From contig CAJUQO010000008.1 in NCBI GenBank assembly GCA_910588295.1, positions 19,773-83,772 on the forward strand: a DNA stretch of 64,000 nucleotides, in the 5' to 3' direction. The position numbers and the translations under genes were made by a program. Shown here piece after piece: positions 15,632-24,919 of this stretch. The stretch's first letter is position 1. Each line of letters begins with the position of its first letter. The notes under the pieces were generated by a model that was given only the letters and a program-made list of their open reading frames with translations, was not told the DNA's origin and searched no databases. This DNA is from an uncultured Lachnospiraceae bacterium. GTDB lineage: Bacteria > Bacillota > Clostridia > Lachnospirales > Lachnospiraceae.

Positions 15632-16834
15632 TCACAATGGCCGTTTTTCCGCGTATTTATGCATGATGGACAGCGCCGAACCCTTCCGGTTTGCCATTTC
15701 CTCATATTCACTGACGGACAGCTTCGGGTTTCTCTCCACACAACTGCAGTGGATCCCCTCCGCTCTCTTTTCGGCAGCCAGAGCCAAAGCATCCGCCAGC
15801 CTGTCCCTATCGTATACAATATACATTTTTTTGTCTGGCAGCTCCACGTCGATGTTCTGTCTGTCCAGGGCATTCAGCAGATCCTCCATGACCAGCGCAA
15901 AACCGACGGCAGGCATAGCCGTGCCAAAATGTTCCAGCAAATGGTCATAACGGCCTCCCTTGACAATGGGTTCTCCCACTCCATAGGTAAAGCCCTGAAA
16001 AATGATCCCCGTATAATACCGGTATTTGCTCAACATACTCAGATCAAAGGACACATACTGTTCCACCCCGTAGAGCTTTAACACCTCATAGATCTCCTCC
16101 AGGCGGGCCACCGATGCCAACGCTGCCGGATTATCCGTCATAGTTCTTGCCCGCTCCAGGATTTCCGGGCCGCCAAAAAGCTGGGGAAATACCCGAAACG
16201 CTTCCCGCAGCTTTTGCGGGAGCCGACAAGTATCGAGAAGCTCCTCCACGCCAAAATGATTCTTGTGGGAAATCCGTTTGCGCAGAGCCAGCTCCCGCTC
16301 CCCGTCCAGTCCCGCCTCATCCACCAGCGCTTTAAAATAATTGATTTCACCGATACTGAACTGGAACTCTTTCAGTCCGGCAGCCTGAAGAGCCTGCACG
16401 CTCAATGCAATCTGTTCCGCGTCCGCCGCCGCGCTGCTGTCTCCCAGGCACTCGGCGCCAAGCTGCGTGGATTCGTCCAGACGCCCCTGATAGCTGCTGC
16501 GGTTGATAAAGGTCTTCCCCTGGCAGCACAGCCGGATCGGTGTGTGCGCATCATGAAAATACATGGACACAGCCCGGGCAATGGAAGGTGTAAAATCCGG
16601 CCTCAACGCCAGTGTGTCGCCGTTCCGGTCAAAAAATTTATACAACTCCCGCGAGGGGATCGTGCCTACTTCGCGGCTGAATACATCGAAATACTCGATG
16701 ACCGGCGTCTCGATATCTTCATAGCCAAACGTGTGAAAGACGCAAGACAGGCGGCCCAGCAGCAATTTCTTCTTTCGGCATTCACTGCCATAGACATCAC
16801 GCATGCCTTCCGGGGTATGAATTTCTCTCTGCAA
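15632..16834 (-). CDS. hisZ: ATP phosphoribosyltransferase regulatory subunit HisZ
   Basis: A 400-residue class II HisRS-like protein without the anticodon-binding features of a true synthetase. The visible segments are TPEGMRDVYG, ALRPDFTPSIAR, RLCCQGKTFINR, QLGAECLGD and the late GVGEPIVKGGRYDHLL. It partners short HisG and senses histidine. The start is likely TTG 16834 (Leu-Gln-Arg-Glu), because GGAGG lies eight bases upstream; the longer frame begins inside that ribosome-binding site. It is the first gene of the his operon, behind a consensus promoter. Confidence 0.93.
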   Translation of the reverse strand: MQREIHTPEGMRDVYGSECRKKKLLLGRLSCVFHTFGYEDIETPVIEYFDVFSREVGTIPSRELYKFFDRNGDTLALRPDFTPSIARAVSMYFHDAHTPIRLCCQGKTFINRSSYQGRLDESTQLGAECLGDSSAAADAEQIALSVQALQAAGLKEFQFSIGEINYFKALVDEAGLDGERELALRKRISHKNHFGVEELLDTCRLPQKLREAFRVFPQLFGGPEILERARTMTDNPAALASVARLEEIYEVLKLYGVEQYVSFDLSMLSKYRYYTGIIFQGFTYGVGEPIVKGGRYDHLLEHFGTAMPAVGFALVMEDLLNALDRQNIDVELPDKKMYIVYDRDRLADALALAAEKRAEGIHCSCVERNPKLSVSEYEEMANRKGSALSIMHKYAEKRPL

Positions 16835-16881
16835 CTGAACTTCCTCCAAAACAACCCAAATATATTTTCATATGATAAAGC

Positions 16882-16895
16882 AGTAAAACTTTACT
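16882..16895 (-). promoter_or_regulatory. Palindrome downstream of the his promoter (candidate operator)
   Basis: AGTAAA and TTTACT form 6-bp inverted arms with a 2-bp centre about 14-27 bases after the -10 box of the his operon. The position suits a repressor site. A TrpR-family histidine regulator has been predicted in Firmicutes, but whether this palindrome is its site is only a guess. Confidence 0.4.
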
Positions 16896-16908
16896 ATGTC
16901 GAATTTTG

Positions 16909-16937
16909 ATTATAGCGAACCGATATACCTTTGTCAA
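16909..16937 (-). promoter_or_regulatory. Sigma-A promoter of the his operon
   Basis: TTGACA (16937-16932) and TATAAT (16914-16909) on the minus strand have a 17-base spacer, all consensus. The -35 overlaps the last codons of recU. Transcription would begin about 70 bases before hisZ. Confidence 0.85.
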
Positions 16938-17467
16938 TCCCTGCATTGTAGATCCAGCTTAATCCCCTCCAGATAGGGAACCAGCACCGGCGTATTGGTC
17001 GGAAGAAAATATTTTGGATCCAGTTCTTCATATTTAAAATGCTTCCGGCCGCCCTCCTGCCCCCGCTTCCAGTAAATGATCATCTCCCGGAAAGCCAGAT
17101 AATACAGCTCATCCCGGTGGCTGAACAGGATCAGCATAAAAGCAATCCCTCCCTGCTGCTCAAAATGTTCCATGAACGCCACCTGATGCCCGTGGATATT
17201 GTGGAGGGGAAAATTGTCGGTGCGGCATTCTTTCGCATCAAAACAGACCGGATAACCCTGCACCGCGCCAATGTAATCCACCGTACTCTTCTGATCAAAA
17301 TAAGCCAGCGTGATATGGCGGCTCTCCTTATCGATGCGGATCGGTGTGATCGGCGTGGGGATCTTCTGTATCAGGGCCAGTTTCTTTTCTCTGTAATGCT
17401 CGTTGGAGCGGTTGACCATATCCTCCAGCGTTGATCCGCGTAGACCGCGGGAATTCCATGTGGCCAT
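16934..17467 (-). CDS. recU: Holliday junction resolvase RecU
   Basis: A 177-residue PD-(D/E)xK nuclease that cleaves Holliday junctions during recombination and chromosome segregation in Firmicutes. Family segments visible are WNSRGLRGSTLED at the start, KSTVDYIGA and CFDAKECR (the catalytic D...ExK core), LHNIHGHQ and FREMIIYW. The length is slightly short of the Bacillus protein but complete. It follows lepB on the same strand, and its 3' end carries the his promoter -35 box. Confidence 0.92.
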   Translation of the reverse strand: MATWNSRGLRGSTLEDMVNRSNEHYREKKLALIQKIPTPITPIRIDKESRHITLAYFDQKSTVDYIGAVQGYPVCFDAKECRTDNFPLHNIHGHQVAFMEHFEQQGGIAFMLILFSHRDELYYLAFREMIIYWKRGQEGGRKHFKYEELDPKYFLPTNTPVLVPYLEGIKLDLQCRD

Positions 17468-17485
17468 CGATTTTCCTCCGCTGTT

Positions 17486-18034
17486 TTAATGCACAAATCC
17501 AATTTTGGTGAAGGGGAAATAACGCAGCCCGGCCTTCCCGAGAATTTCTTCTCTGGTCACAAAGGTATTCTGCCAGAAACGGGAATCCAGGGAATGATTC
17601 CGGTTGTCCCCCAGGACAAAATAGCTGTCATCAGGCACCGTATAAGGACCAAAGCTCCCCTCCATCGGCTCAGGGATAAAATCATCCTCCAGCGGTGTCT
17701 CCTGCCCTTCCACATAAACTTTGCCGTCCACAATATTGACAGTCTCCCCGGGAAGGCCTATGATTCGTTTGATAAATAGCTGGCTCTCATCATCCGGATA
17801 CTTGAAAATGATGATATCATACCGCTCGGGGTCAGCTTTTTTGTAAGCCAGCCGGTTGCCGAAGATCTGATCTCCCACCATGATGGTATTCTCCATGGAT
17901 TCCGAGGGAATACGGGCATTGATCAGCAGAAAATTATTGATCAGCAGTACAGCCACCACCACGGTAAGGATGATACGCACATAATCCCATACCTCATGAA
18001 GCAGGTTCGATTTATTGATAACTTCTTTCGCCAT
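17486..18034 (-). CDS. lepB: Signal peptidase I
   Basis: A 182-residue type I signal peptidase with a single N-terminal membrane helix (about residues 19-38) and an external catalytic domain. The nucleophile is Ser46 in PSESMENT; the general base is Lys89 in LFIKRIIGLPGE. The later GDNRNHSLDSR box is also present. It removes signal peptides from exported proteins. Its first 23 bases overlap the 3' end of the upstream pseudouridine synthase gene, indicating co-translation. Confidence 0.95.
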   Translation of the reverse strand: MAKEVINKSNLLHEVWDYVRIILTVVVAVLLINNFLLINARIPSESMENTIMVGDQIFGNRLAYKKADPERYDIIIFKYPDDESQLFIKRIIGLPGETVNIVDGKVYVEGQETPLEDDFIPEPMEGSFGPYTVPDDSYFVLGDNRNHSLDSRFWQNTFVTREEILGKAGLRYFPFTKIGFVH

Positions 18035-18992
18035 AGATATTTTCTCCTTTTAATACCTTTGTGAATTGTTCCGGCATCGGCGCCTGCATCCGAATACCGG
18101 ACAGACCGGAAAATGGTTCCGGGCACTCGGGAAATACCGCCTCAGCCGCATGGAGCAGCTGGCAGCGCAGTCCGTAAGCATCCCGAAACTGCCGGTTCAC
18201 AGCCGCATCCCCGTATTTGGGATCGCCGATGATCGGATAGCCCGCCGCCGCGATCTGGCTCCGGATCTGATGGGATTTCCCGGTGATCAGCCGGGCACAT
18301 ACCAGAGAGCAGCGTCCGCCCTGTGTTACAGGTTCAAATTCCGTATCAACAAAATCTGCTCCGGGAACCTCCCGGTCGGCCGGCAGGGCTTTATTTCCTT
18401 TTTTGTCTTTTTTCAAATACCCCCGCAGCCGGAGGGGTTCGGTAAAGGAGCCCCAAACCAGGCAGAGATAATATTTCTCCAGCCTTCTCTCCCGCAAAAG
18501 CTTTGACAAAAACTGCAGCCCCTGTTGATCTTTACCGGCCAACACCAGTCCGCTGGTATTCCGATCCAGCCGGTTGCAGACCGATGGCCTATAACCGCTT
18601 CCGCCCGGATCATATTGCCCCTGGTCGGCCAGATAATACAAAAGCTGATCCACCAGAGATTCATCCCGGGGAGCGGCCCGCTGAGTCAACAGCCCGCAGG
18701 GCTTATTGAGCAGTAATACATGATCATCCTCATAGAGAATATCCGGATAGCGGGAAGCCGTCAGACGCACCGGCTCCATCCATCCGCTGATCGTCTCCTC
18801 GGCCAGAAACAGCTGTATACGGTCCTGCTCGGCCAGAAGCTCCGGCCCTGCGGCCTTTTTCCCGTTTAGCTTGATATTTTTCTTGCGGAGCATCCGGTAA
18901 ATCAAGCTCCTGGGCGCTTTATTCAGATACTTACTCAAATATTTATCGAGACGCTGCCCGGCGTCCCTGGATGTAACTGTCAGTTCTCTCAT
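18012..18992 (-). CDS. RluA-family pseudouridine synthase
   Basis: A 326-residue enzyme with an N-terminal S4 RNA-binding domain (RLDKYLSKYLNKAPRSLI, residues 14-31) and a catalytic domain. The catalytic domain has NRLDRNTSGLVLAGK, the RluA/RluC/RluD motif with its catalytic aspartate. The usual leading histidine of HRLD is asparagine here, as also seen in other Firmicute members. The later segment CARLITGKSHQIRSQIA is the family motif III. It converts uridine to pseudouridine in 23S rRNA or possibly tRNA; the exact site cannot be read from the sequence. Confidence 0.9.
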   Translation of the reverse strand: MRELTVTSRDAGQRLDKYLSKYLNKAPRSLIYRMLRKKNIKLNGKKAAGPELLAEQDRIQLFLAEETISGWMEPVRLTASRYPDILYEDDHVLLLNKPCGLLTQRAAPRDESLVDQLLYYLADQGQYDPGGSGYRPSVCNRLDRNTSGLVLAGKDQQGLQFLSKLLRERRLEKYYLCLVWGSFTEPLRLRGYLKKDKKGNKALPADREVPGADFVDTEFEPVTQGGRCSLVCARLITGKSHQIRSQIAAAGYPIIGDPKYGDAAVNRQFRDAYGLRCQLLHAAEAVFPECPEPFSGLSGIRMQAPMPEQFTKVLKGENIYGERSYQ

Positions 18993-18993
18993 A

Positions 18994-19608
18994 TTACAAA
19001 GCCAGCCTTAGCAGGACGTGGCGTACCATCTGATTCCGATCATAATCCGGATAATGGGGATCCGGCGTAAAAGGCAGCCCGCTCTCCAGGCTCTCCTTAT
19101 TTTTATTCAGGGAATCCAGCCGTTCCAGAAAGGGGCGGATATCCTTAAAAATCTTTACCGTCTGCTTATAACCGTTCTGGGCCAGCAGTTTGTGGATGTG
19201 CTCTTCAAGCATCTCCGACGGATTTTTCAGCCGGTCGGAATACCCGATGATATAACTGCCGCACACCGCCGCCGCGCAGATAAATTCGCTGTTATCATAG
19301 GAAGTGATATACAACTCGTAACTCATCAGCAGATCTCCCGTATGCTGTTTGATCTGCCCGTAGTCCCCGGCGTCCATCGGCTTAACAATATACACCATGA
19401 TCAGCCCCACCAGAGACTTGCAGGCGGGCAGACAGCCCACTACAGCCACCACCGTGAACAGATTTTTCGTAGTATGGGTGGTCAGATACCCGGTCAGGAA
19501 AAGGACGAGCGGCAGGGCAAACAACCCCAGTGTGATAAGCAGCCGCTTCTTTCGCTCATGTCGGATGTAACCGAAATACCCCTTCTTTTCTTTTGCTGTC
19601 TGCTTCAT
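18994..19608 (-). CDS. Hypothetical membrane protein
   Basis: A 204-residue protein of unknown function. A basic N-terminus is followed by two hydrophobic helices (about residues 28-45 and 50-76), and a soluble C-terminal part with a cysteine-containing hydrophobic strand (EFICAAAVCGSYIIGYSD). It ends one base before the start of the pseudouridine synthase gene and overlaps the ygiQ-like gene by four bases, so it is part of the same transcription unit. I do not recognise a named domain; it looks like a conserved clostridial membrane protein. Confidence 0.7.
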   Translation of the reverse strand: MKQTAKEKKGYFGYIRHERKKRLLITLGLFALPLVLFLTGYLTTHTTKNLFTVVAVVGCLPACKSLVGLIMVYIVKPMDAGDYGQIKQHTGDLLMSYELYITSYDNSEFICAAAVCGSYIIGYSDRLKNPSEMLEEHIHKLLAQNGYKQTVKIFKDIRPFLERLDSLNKNKESLESGLPFTPDPHYPDYDRNQMVRHVLLRLAL

Positions 19609-21509
19609 CTGCCCCTCCGTTTTCTGTCTGTTTTTCCCTTCCGTTCGGATACATTTTTCCGTGCTTTGCCGCTTTTCCCGTCTCTATTGGAAATGTTTCC
19701 CCGTTTTCTGTCTATTTTTCTCGGGGGGATCAGGCACTTTTCGCCGAATCCTATCAGATCCTGTCTGCCTGCCCGCACAAGAGCCTCACGGACAAGATCA
19801 TAATTTTCCGGCCTGTCATACTGAAGCAGCGCCCGCTGCATGGCCTTCTCCCGATATGTCCTCGGCACATAGACCTCCTCCATGGTAAAAGGATTCAGCC
19901 CCGTATAATACATACAGGTGGAAACCGTCGCCGGCGTGGGGTAAAAATCCTGCACCTGTTCCGGTGTAAACCCCATGTCCCGGACATACTCGGCCAGTTC
20001 TACAGCCTCGCTGATCCCGCAGCCCGGATGGGAAGATATAAAATAGGGAACGGCATATTGTTCCTTTCCGCACTGTTTCGTAATCTTCTGAAATTCCCGC
20101 AGAAATTCCTGATATACGCTGTGGCGGGGTTTGCCCATACAGTCCAGCACCCGGTCCGCTACATGCTCCGGCGCTACCCGTAGCTGGCCGCTGACGTGAT
20201 CCCGCACCAGCTCGCGAAAAAAACTCCTATCCCGGTCGGCCAGCAGATAATCAAACCGGATACCCGAGCGGACAAAGACTCTTTTCACTCCCGGTACTGC
20301 TTTTAGTTCCCGCAACAATTTCAGGTAATCCCTGTGATCCGCCCGGAGATTTTTGCAGGGCCGGGGAAACAGACACTGTTTTCTCGGGCAGACGCCTTCC
20401 GTCTGCTGTTTTTCACAGGAAGGATGCCGGAAATCCGCCGTGGGGCCTCCCACATCGTGGATATTCCCCCGAAAATCCTTTTCCTTCGTAAATTCTACTG
20501 CCTCCTTCAGAAGAGACTCATGGCTTCGGATCTGCACGGTGCGGCCCTGATGGTAGGTCAGGGCACAGAAATTGCAGCCGCCAAAGCATCCCCTGTTGCT
20601 GGTCAGACTGTAACGGATCTCCTGAAATGCCGGTATACCTCCAGCACTGTCATAGGAGGGATGCCAGGCCCTCTTGTAAGGCAGACCATATATATCATCC
20701 ATCTCCTGCACAGTCAGCGGCATGGACGGCGGATTGACCGCCACATAGCCGCGGCTGCCGTAATCCTCCACCAGCACACGGCCGCTGACCGCATCGGTAT
20801 GTTCATGCTGGACGCGGAAACTCTCGGCATAACGCCTCCGGTCGGCACGGATCTCCTCAAAGGACGGCAGCATCACCGGATCGGGGATATGATCCAGGGT
20901 CTTTGTCCGGTACACCGTTCCCCGGATAAATGTCAGATCCGATACAGCAAGGCCGCTGTCCAGCGCCTCGGCAATCTCCACAATGGAGCGTTCCCCCATA
21001 CCGTAGGAAATCATGTCGGCTCCCGCGTCCAGAAGCACCGACCGGCGCACCTGATCCGACCAGTAGTCATAATGGCCCAGGCGGCGCAGGCTCGCCTCGA
21101 TACCGCCTAATATGATTGGTGTATGCTTGTAAACCCGGCGGATCAGATTGCCGTAGACTGTTACTGCCCGATCCGGTCTAAACCCCATCCGGCCGCCCGG
21201 CGAGTAGGCATCGGTCTTTCGCCGCTTTTTTGACACCGTATAGTGGTTGACCATGGAATCCATATTTCCCGCAGACACCAGAAACGCCAGTCTTGGCTCG
21301 CCGAACACTTGCATACTGGCCGGATCCCGCCAGTCCGGCTGGGCAATGATCCCCACCGAATAGCCGTGGGCCTCCAGCACCCGGCTGATGATGGCATAGC
21401 CGAAGGAACTGTGATCCACATAGGCATCTCCGATAATGTAGGCGAAATCCACCTGTTTCCATCCGCGCTCCCGCATTTCCCGATGGGAAACCGGTAAAAA
21501 CTGTGCCAT
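19605..21509 (-). CDS. YgiQ-family radical SAM protein
   Basis: A 634-residue radical SAM protein of the YgiQ (UPF0313) family. The N-terminal cobalamin-binding-like domain has YIGDAYVDHSSFG, and the iron-sulfur cluster is bound by RGCFGGCNFCALTYHQG (CxxxCxxC). Later conserved parts include VFVRSGIRFDYLL, APEHV and FISSHPGCG, with a C-terminal YRPPRxxxx-like basic tail rich in lysine and arginine. The biochemical reaction of YgiQ is not established. It overlaps the preceding stop by four bases on one side and ends next to a small membrane protein gene. Confidence 0.92.
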   Translation of the reverse strand: MAQFLPVSHREMRERGWKQVDFAYIIGDAYVDHSSFGYAIISRVLEAHGYSVGIIAQPDWRDPASMQVFGEPRLAFLVSAGNMDSMVNHYTVSKKRRKTDAYSPGGRMGFRPDRAVTVYGNLIRRVYKHTPIILGGIEASLRRLGHYDYWSDQVRRSVLLDAGADMISYGMGERSIVEIAEALDSGLAVSDLTFIRGTVYRTKTLDHIPDPVMLPSFEEIRADRRRYAESFRVQHEHTDAVSGRVLVEDYGSRGYVAVNPPSMPLTVQEMDDIYGLPYKRAWHPSYDSAGGIPAFQEIRYSLTSNRGCFGGCNFCALTYHQGRTVQIRSHESLLKEAVEFTKEKDFRGNIHDVGGPTADFRHPSCEKQQTEGVCPRKQCLFPRPCKNLRADHRDYLKLLRELKAVPGVKRVFVRSGIRFDYLLADRDRSFFRELVRDHVSGQLRVAPEHVADRVLDCMGKPRHSVYQEFLREFQKITKQCGKEQYAVPYFISSHPGCGISEAVELAEYVRDMGFTPEQVQDFYPTPATVSTCMYYTGLNPFTMEEVYVPRTYREKAMQRALLQYDRPENYDLVREALVRAGRQDLIGFGEKCLIPPRKIDRKRGNISNRDGKSGKARKNVSERKGKTDRKRRGR

Positions 21510-21543
21510 AGGCCCTGTCCTTTCGTTTTTTATTCCACGTCTG

Positions 21544-22281
21544 TTATCCGGGCGGGCTGCCCCGCCGCCCTGTTCCTTTCAGATCCTCAATTTCTTCGCC
21601 GGTGAGTCTGCGGCTTTCCCCCTCCCCGAGGGAACCGTCCAGCACTAGCGATCCCATAGACAGACGTTTCAGCCACAATACCTGCTTTCCCCGGGCCGCG
21701 AACATGCGCTTGATCTGATGGTAACGCCCCTCATGAATCCGCACCAGCACCTCCTCCGGCCGGGAACCGTCCGGTATTTCCAACACGGCGGGTCGTGTCG
21801 GCGTATCGTCCCCGATATCTATGCCCTCGCAGAAAGCCTCCTGGTCCGCACTGTCCGCCGCCCCGTCCAGCAGCACCCGGTACACCTTCTCCACATGACG
21901 GCCGGGGGCCAGAAGACTGTGGGCCAGGGAGCCGTCATTGGTAATCAGTAGAAGCCCCACGGTATCCCTGTCCAGTCTTCCCACCGGAAACAGATCCTTC
22001 CTGGTCTTACCGCCGATCAGATCCAGCACTGTAGAGCTGTGGGGATCACGGCTGGCCGAAACCACCCCTGCCGGCTTGTTCAGCATAAAATACTCGTAAT
22101 CATGGTAGGTCAATACTTTCCCGTCCAGACAGATCCTATCGGCATCCGTATCTACTTTGGTTTCCGGCCGGGTCTGTACAGCGCCGTTTAACCGAACCCG
22201 CCCCTTTTTAAGCAGATTTTTTACTCCTGACCGGCTCTCAATCCCGAGATCCGCCAGATATTTATCCAAACGTATCCGCAT
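21544..22281 (-). CDS. RsuA/RluB-family pseudouridine synthase
   Basis: A 245-residue enzyme. The N-terminal S4 domain (MRIRLDKYLADLGIESRSGV) is followed by the catalytic domain with YFMLNKPAGVVSA and FPVGRLDRDTVGLLLITNDG, whose RLD aspartate is catalytic. YHQIKRMFAARG is the family's third motif. This RsuA/RluB/RluE/RluF branch modifies a single uridine in 16S or 23S rRNA. It lies 34 bases upstream of ygiQ and 85 bases downstream of the RNA methyltransferase in the same direction. Confidence 0.92.
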   Translation of the reverse strand: MRIRLDKYLADLGIESRSGVKNLLKKGRVRLNGAVQTRPETKVDTDADRICLDGKVLTYHDYEYFMLNKPAGVVSASRDPHSSTVLDLIGGKTRKDLFPVGRLDRDTVGLLLITNDGSLAHSLLAPGRHVEKVYRVLLDGAADSADQEAFCEGIDIGDDTPTRPAVLEIPDGSRPEEVLVRIHEGRYHQIKRMFAARGKQVLWLKRLSMGSLVLDGSLGEGESRRLTGEEIEDLKGTGRRGSPPG

Positions 22282-22366
22282 GGGTCACTCCATTTTCTAT
22301 GTCTGTCCCGCAGCATTTTTCACACGGCACATATCCGTCTGTTGCCGCATCCATCCCGCCTGTCAT

Positions 22367-23815
22367 CTACAGCATCCGCCATCCGGCGCCATACTTGTTT
22401 TTCAGCATTCCATTATGCGTTTTCCCCCACCCCAGCGGCAATCCGCCGGCGCAGACCAGCACCCATCCGGAAGAACAGGGCACCTCATCCGGCACAACGG
22501 TTTCTCCTTTCAGGTAGCGGATCGTCCGCTCATCCTCCGGAGCGAAATCCAGCACCCACGGGTATTCTTCCGCCCGCAATGCCATAGCCAGAGCCTGGGA
22601 CGGCTCAAAACGGCTCTTTTTCATCTCACCAAACAGAAGGCCCGTCCTTAAAAAGCGCAGCCGGGCGGAAATGATCCGCCTGTCCGGCAGATAATACAGG
22701 CGATTTTCCTGTATCCGCCACTGTCCCTGACCGTTCAAAAAGGACGGATCTTTCAGTGACGCCAGAAAATCGGCAGCCGCACCGGGAAGCACATTCACTT
22801 TATCTTCCCCGAGGGATCGCCCCTGCCCTGTACGGTCATCCCGTCCTGTCAGGCAGGACGCCACAATCCCACTCCCGGCATCCCTGTCTCCAGGATCGCC
22901 GGCCCCCGCGCCCTTTTCCTCCCTCTTTCGTAAAAGCGCCGCGAAATGCCCTTCTCCCTCCATACAATGAGGGAAAATTCTCACAGCATGATGGCAGGAA
23001 CCACGTCCATGAGAAAATCCCTCGTACCACTTCGTGGGGATCAGTTCAAAATCCGGGCGGTTCTTCAGAAGCCACTCCACCGTATCCTCATTTTCCAGAG
23101 GCGAAAATGTGCAGGTGGAATACAGCATACAGCCGCCGTGCCTCAGCATATCGGCGGCCTGCAAGATCAATTCCTTTTGAACAGAACTATAATATGAAGG
23201 TCCTCTCTCCTCCCAGTCCGCTGCCATATCCGGCCTGCGCCGAAACATGCCCTCACCGGAACAGGGGGCATCCACCAGAATCTTATCAAAATAGCCCGGA
23301 AAGCAGCTCAGCAGTTTCTCAGGTTTCTCGCTGCACACCGCCATATTGGCGATACCGAACCGTTCCAGATTGCGCAGCAGGCCCTTCGCCCTGGAGACGC
23401 TGATATCGTTGGCCAGCAAAACTCCCCGCCCTTTAAGCTTGGCGGCAAGCTCCGTCGCCTTGCCGCCAGGAGCCGCGCAAAGATCAAGCACCCGGTCTCC
23501 CGGTTCCACGGGCAGCAGACTGGCCGGTGTCATAGCGCTGGGTTCCTGGATGTAATACACGCCGCCATAGTACCAGGGATGACGGCTGGCCCCACTATCC
23601 TCCCCGCAGAAAAATCCATTACCGATCCACGGCACCGGCTCCACGGGAAAAGATACCCTCTCAGAAAAAATATCCGTAGATATCTTTGTACTGTTTACCC
23701 GTAGCCCGGTATGGGAAGGCCGTTCATAGGACGCCAGAAAAGCCGGGTACTCCTCTGTCCCCAGCAATTCCTGCATCATATGTAAAAAAGCTTCCGGTAA
23801 TCGCGTCAACGTCAC
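22367..23815 (-). CDS. RsmB/RsmF-type rRNA m5C methyltransferase
   Basis: A 482-residue SAM-dependent methyltransferase of the NOL1/NOP2/Sun family. The SAM site is VLDLCAAPGGKATELA; the catalytic cysteines are in VDAPCSGEGMFRR and LYSTCTFSPLENED. The C-terminal extension (about 330-482) with RFEPSQALAMAL resembles the RsmF/YebU type. It probably methylates cytosine in 16S rRNA. The 3' end of relQ overlaps its start by four bases, so the two are co-expressed. Confidence 0.9.
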   Translation of the reverse strand: MTLTRLPEAFLHMMQELLGTEEYPAFLASYERPSHTGLRVNSTKISTDIFSERVSFPVEPVPWIGNGFFCGEDSGASRHPWYYGGVYYIQEPSAMTPASLLPVEPGDRVLDLCAAPGGKATELAAKLKGRGVLLANDISVSRAKGLLRNLERFGIANMAVCSEKPEKLLSCFPGYFDKILVDAPCSGEGMFRRRPDMAADWEERGPSYYSSVQKELILQAADMLRHGGCMLYSTCTFSPLENEDTVEWLLKNRPDFELIPTKWYEGFSHGRGSCHHAVRIFPHCMEGEGHFAALLRKREEKGAGAGDPGDRDAGSGIVASCLTGRDDRTGQGRSLGEDKVNVLPGAAADFLASLKDPSFLNGQGQWRIQENRLYYLPDRRIISARLRFLRTGLLFGEMKKSRFEPSQALAMALRAEEYPWVLDFAPEDERTIRYLKGETVVPDEVPCSSGWVLVCAGGLPLGWGKTHNGMLKNKYGAGWRML

Positions 23816-24633
23816 TGTTCCTCCAGATCCACCGTCACGGCCTGGGCCCGATAGCCCTCAGAGATAATATCCAGCTGCCGGTGGAACTGCTTCAACTTTG
23901 TGATATCATGCATCTGATAAATACGATAGAACTCATCCTGAATTTTGTTCACTTCCCGTTTATTGGAAATACGATACAGATTCTCAATATTATTCAGGAT
24001 ATCTTCCACTAGCTTGAGTTGGGACAAAGACGAATTCTGTGCATCCATGATCTCATTCCGCACCGATGACATTTCCTTGTCCAACGCCAGTATAGCATTA
24101 GCCGCATTGCTCAAGCGTCCGCGGATATGCTCTGGTATATTGGCTTTATACTTATATTGAAGGGAGTGTTCAATCGTTGCCCAGAAATCCATAGCCAGGG
24201 TTCGAATCTGGATTTCTGCCCGAAGGGGCTTTGGACCCTGCAACGTCTCCACCCGATAATCAACAATAATATGGTAGCTGCGATAACCGCTGGGCTTCGT
24301 ATTATGGATATAATCCTTTTCCCTGACAACTTCCATGTCCGAGCGCTTACGTACCAGCTCCACCACCTTTTCAATATCTTCCACAAACTGGCAGGTGATA
24401 CGGATCCCGGCAATATCGTCAATCTCTTCCTCCATCCGATCCAGCGTAATCTTTTTCTTCTGCAGTTTATCCAGAATACTTGGCACGGCCTTGACCCGGC
24501 CGCTCACATGCTCAATCGGCGAATACAGACCCTTCTCCCTGTGCTCCCGAATCACATGATTAAATTTTGCAGTTAATTCTCTGACAGCCAGTTCATAAGG
24601 ACTTAAAATCTGTCTCCAAAGCTGTATCTCCAT
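23812..24633 (-). CDS. relQ: Small alarmone synthetase RelQ-like (GTP pyrophosphokinase)
   Basis: A 273-residue protein containing only the (p)ppGpp synthetase fold, without the HD hydrolase or TGS/ACT domains of long RelA/SpoT proteins. Motifs are HVSGRVKAVPSILDKL, IDDIAGIRITC, KPSGYRSYHIIVDY and EIQIRTLAMDFWATIEH. The C-terminal helices suit the tetrameric RelQ type. The start is set at MEIQLWRQIL because AAGGGG lies eight bases upstream; the frame is open further but unsupported. A promoter lies at 24675-24703. Confidence 0.9.
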   Translation of the reverse strand: MEIQLWRQILSPYELAVRELTAKFNHVIREHREKGLYSPIEHVSGRVKAVPSILDKLQKKKITLDRMEEEIDDIAGIRITCQFVEDIEKVVELVRKRSDMEVVREKDYIHNTKPSGYRSYHIIVDYRVETLQGPKPLRAEIQIRTLAMDFWATIEHSLQYKYKANIPEHIRGRLSNAANAILALDKEMSSVRNEIMDAQNSSLSQLKLVEDILNNIENLYRISNKREVNKIQDEFYRIYQMHDITKLKQFHRQLDIISEGYRAQAVTVDLEEQ

Positions 24634-24674
24634 CCATATACCCCTTATACGAACCTGATTTAGCAGTCTGACTA

Positions 24675-24703
24675 AGTATAGCATACCTTTTTGAACAGCG
24701 CAA
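24675..24703 (-). promoter_or_regulatory. Sigma-A promoter upstream of relQ
   Basis: TTGCGC (24703-24698) and TATACT (24680-24675) on the minus strand are 17 bases apart. Transcription would start about 35 bases before the relQ ATG and run through the methyltransferase, pseudouridine synthase and ygiQ genes. Confidence 0.6.
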
Positions 24704-24863
24704 GCCGTCCGCGCTTTTGCCTTCCACAGCAGTAACAGTTCAGCCTCCGGCTGAACCGTAACCCACAGCAACCGCGCAGATTTATGGAACCACTATTGAC
24801 TGCGTTCAAAAATAAATATATGACCGCCTGTGTATAAATAGAACCGTTTCCGACATCTGTCCC

Positions 24864-24892
24864 TTAGGAAAAACAACTTCTGTTTTTCCTAA
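24864..24892. repeat. Perfect 12-bp inverted repeat upstream of ylbJ
   Basis: TTAGGAAAAACA and TGTTTTTCCTAA are separated by five bases (ACTTC), ending 27 bp before ylbJ. There is no T-run after either arm, so it is not a normal terminator. It may be an operator or a hairpin in the ylbJ leader. The ylbJ ribosome-binding site is weak. Confidence 0.7.
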
Positions 24893-24919
24893 AAAATCAT
24901 AGAATAAAAGAAAAACGCC

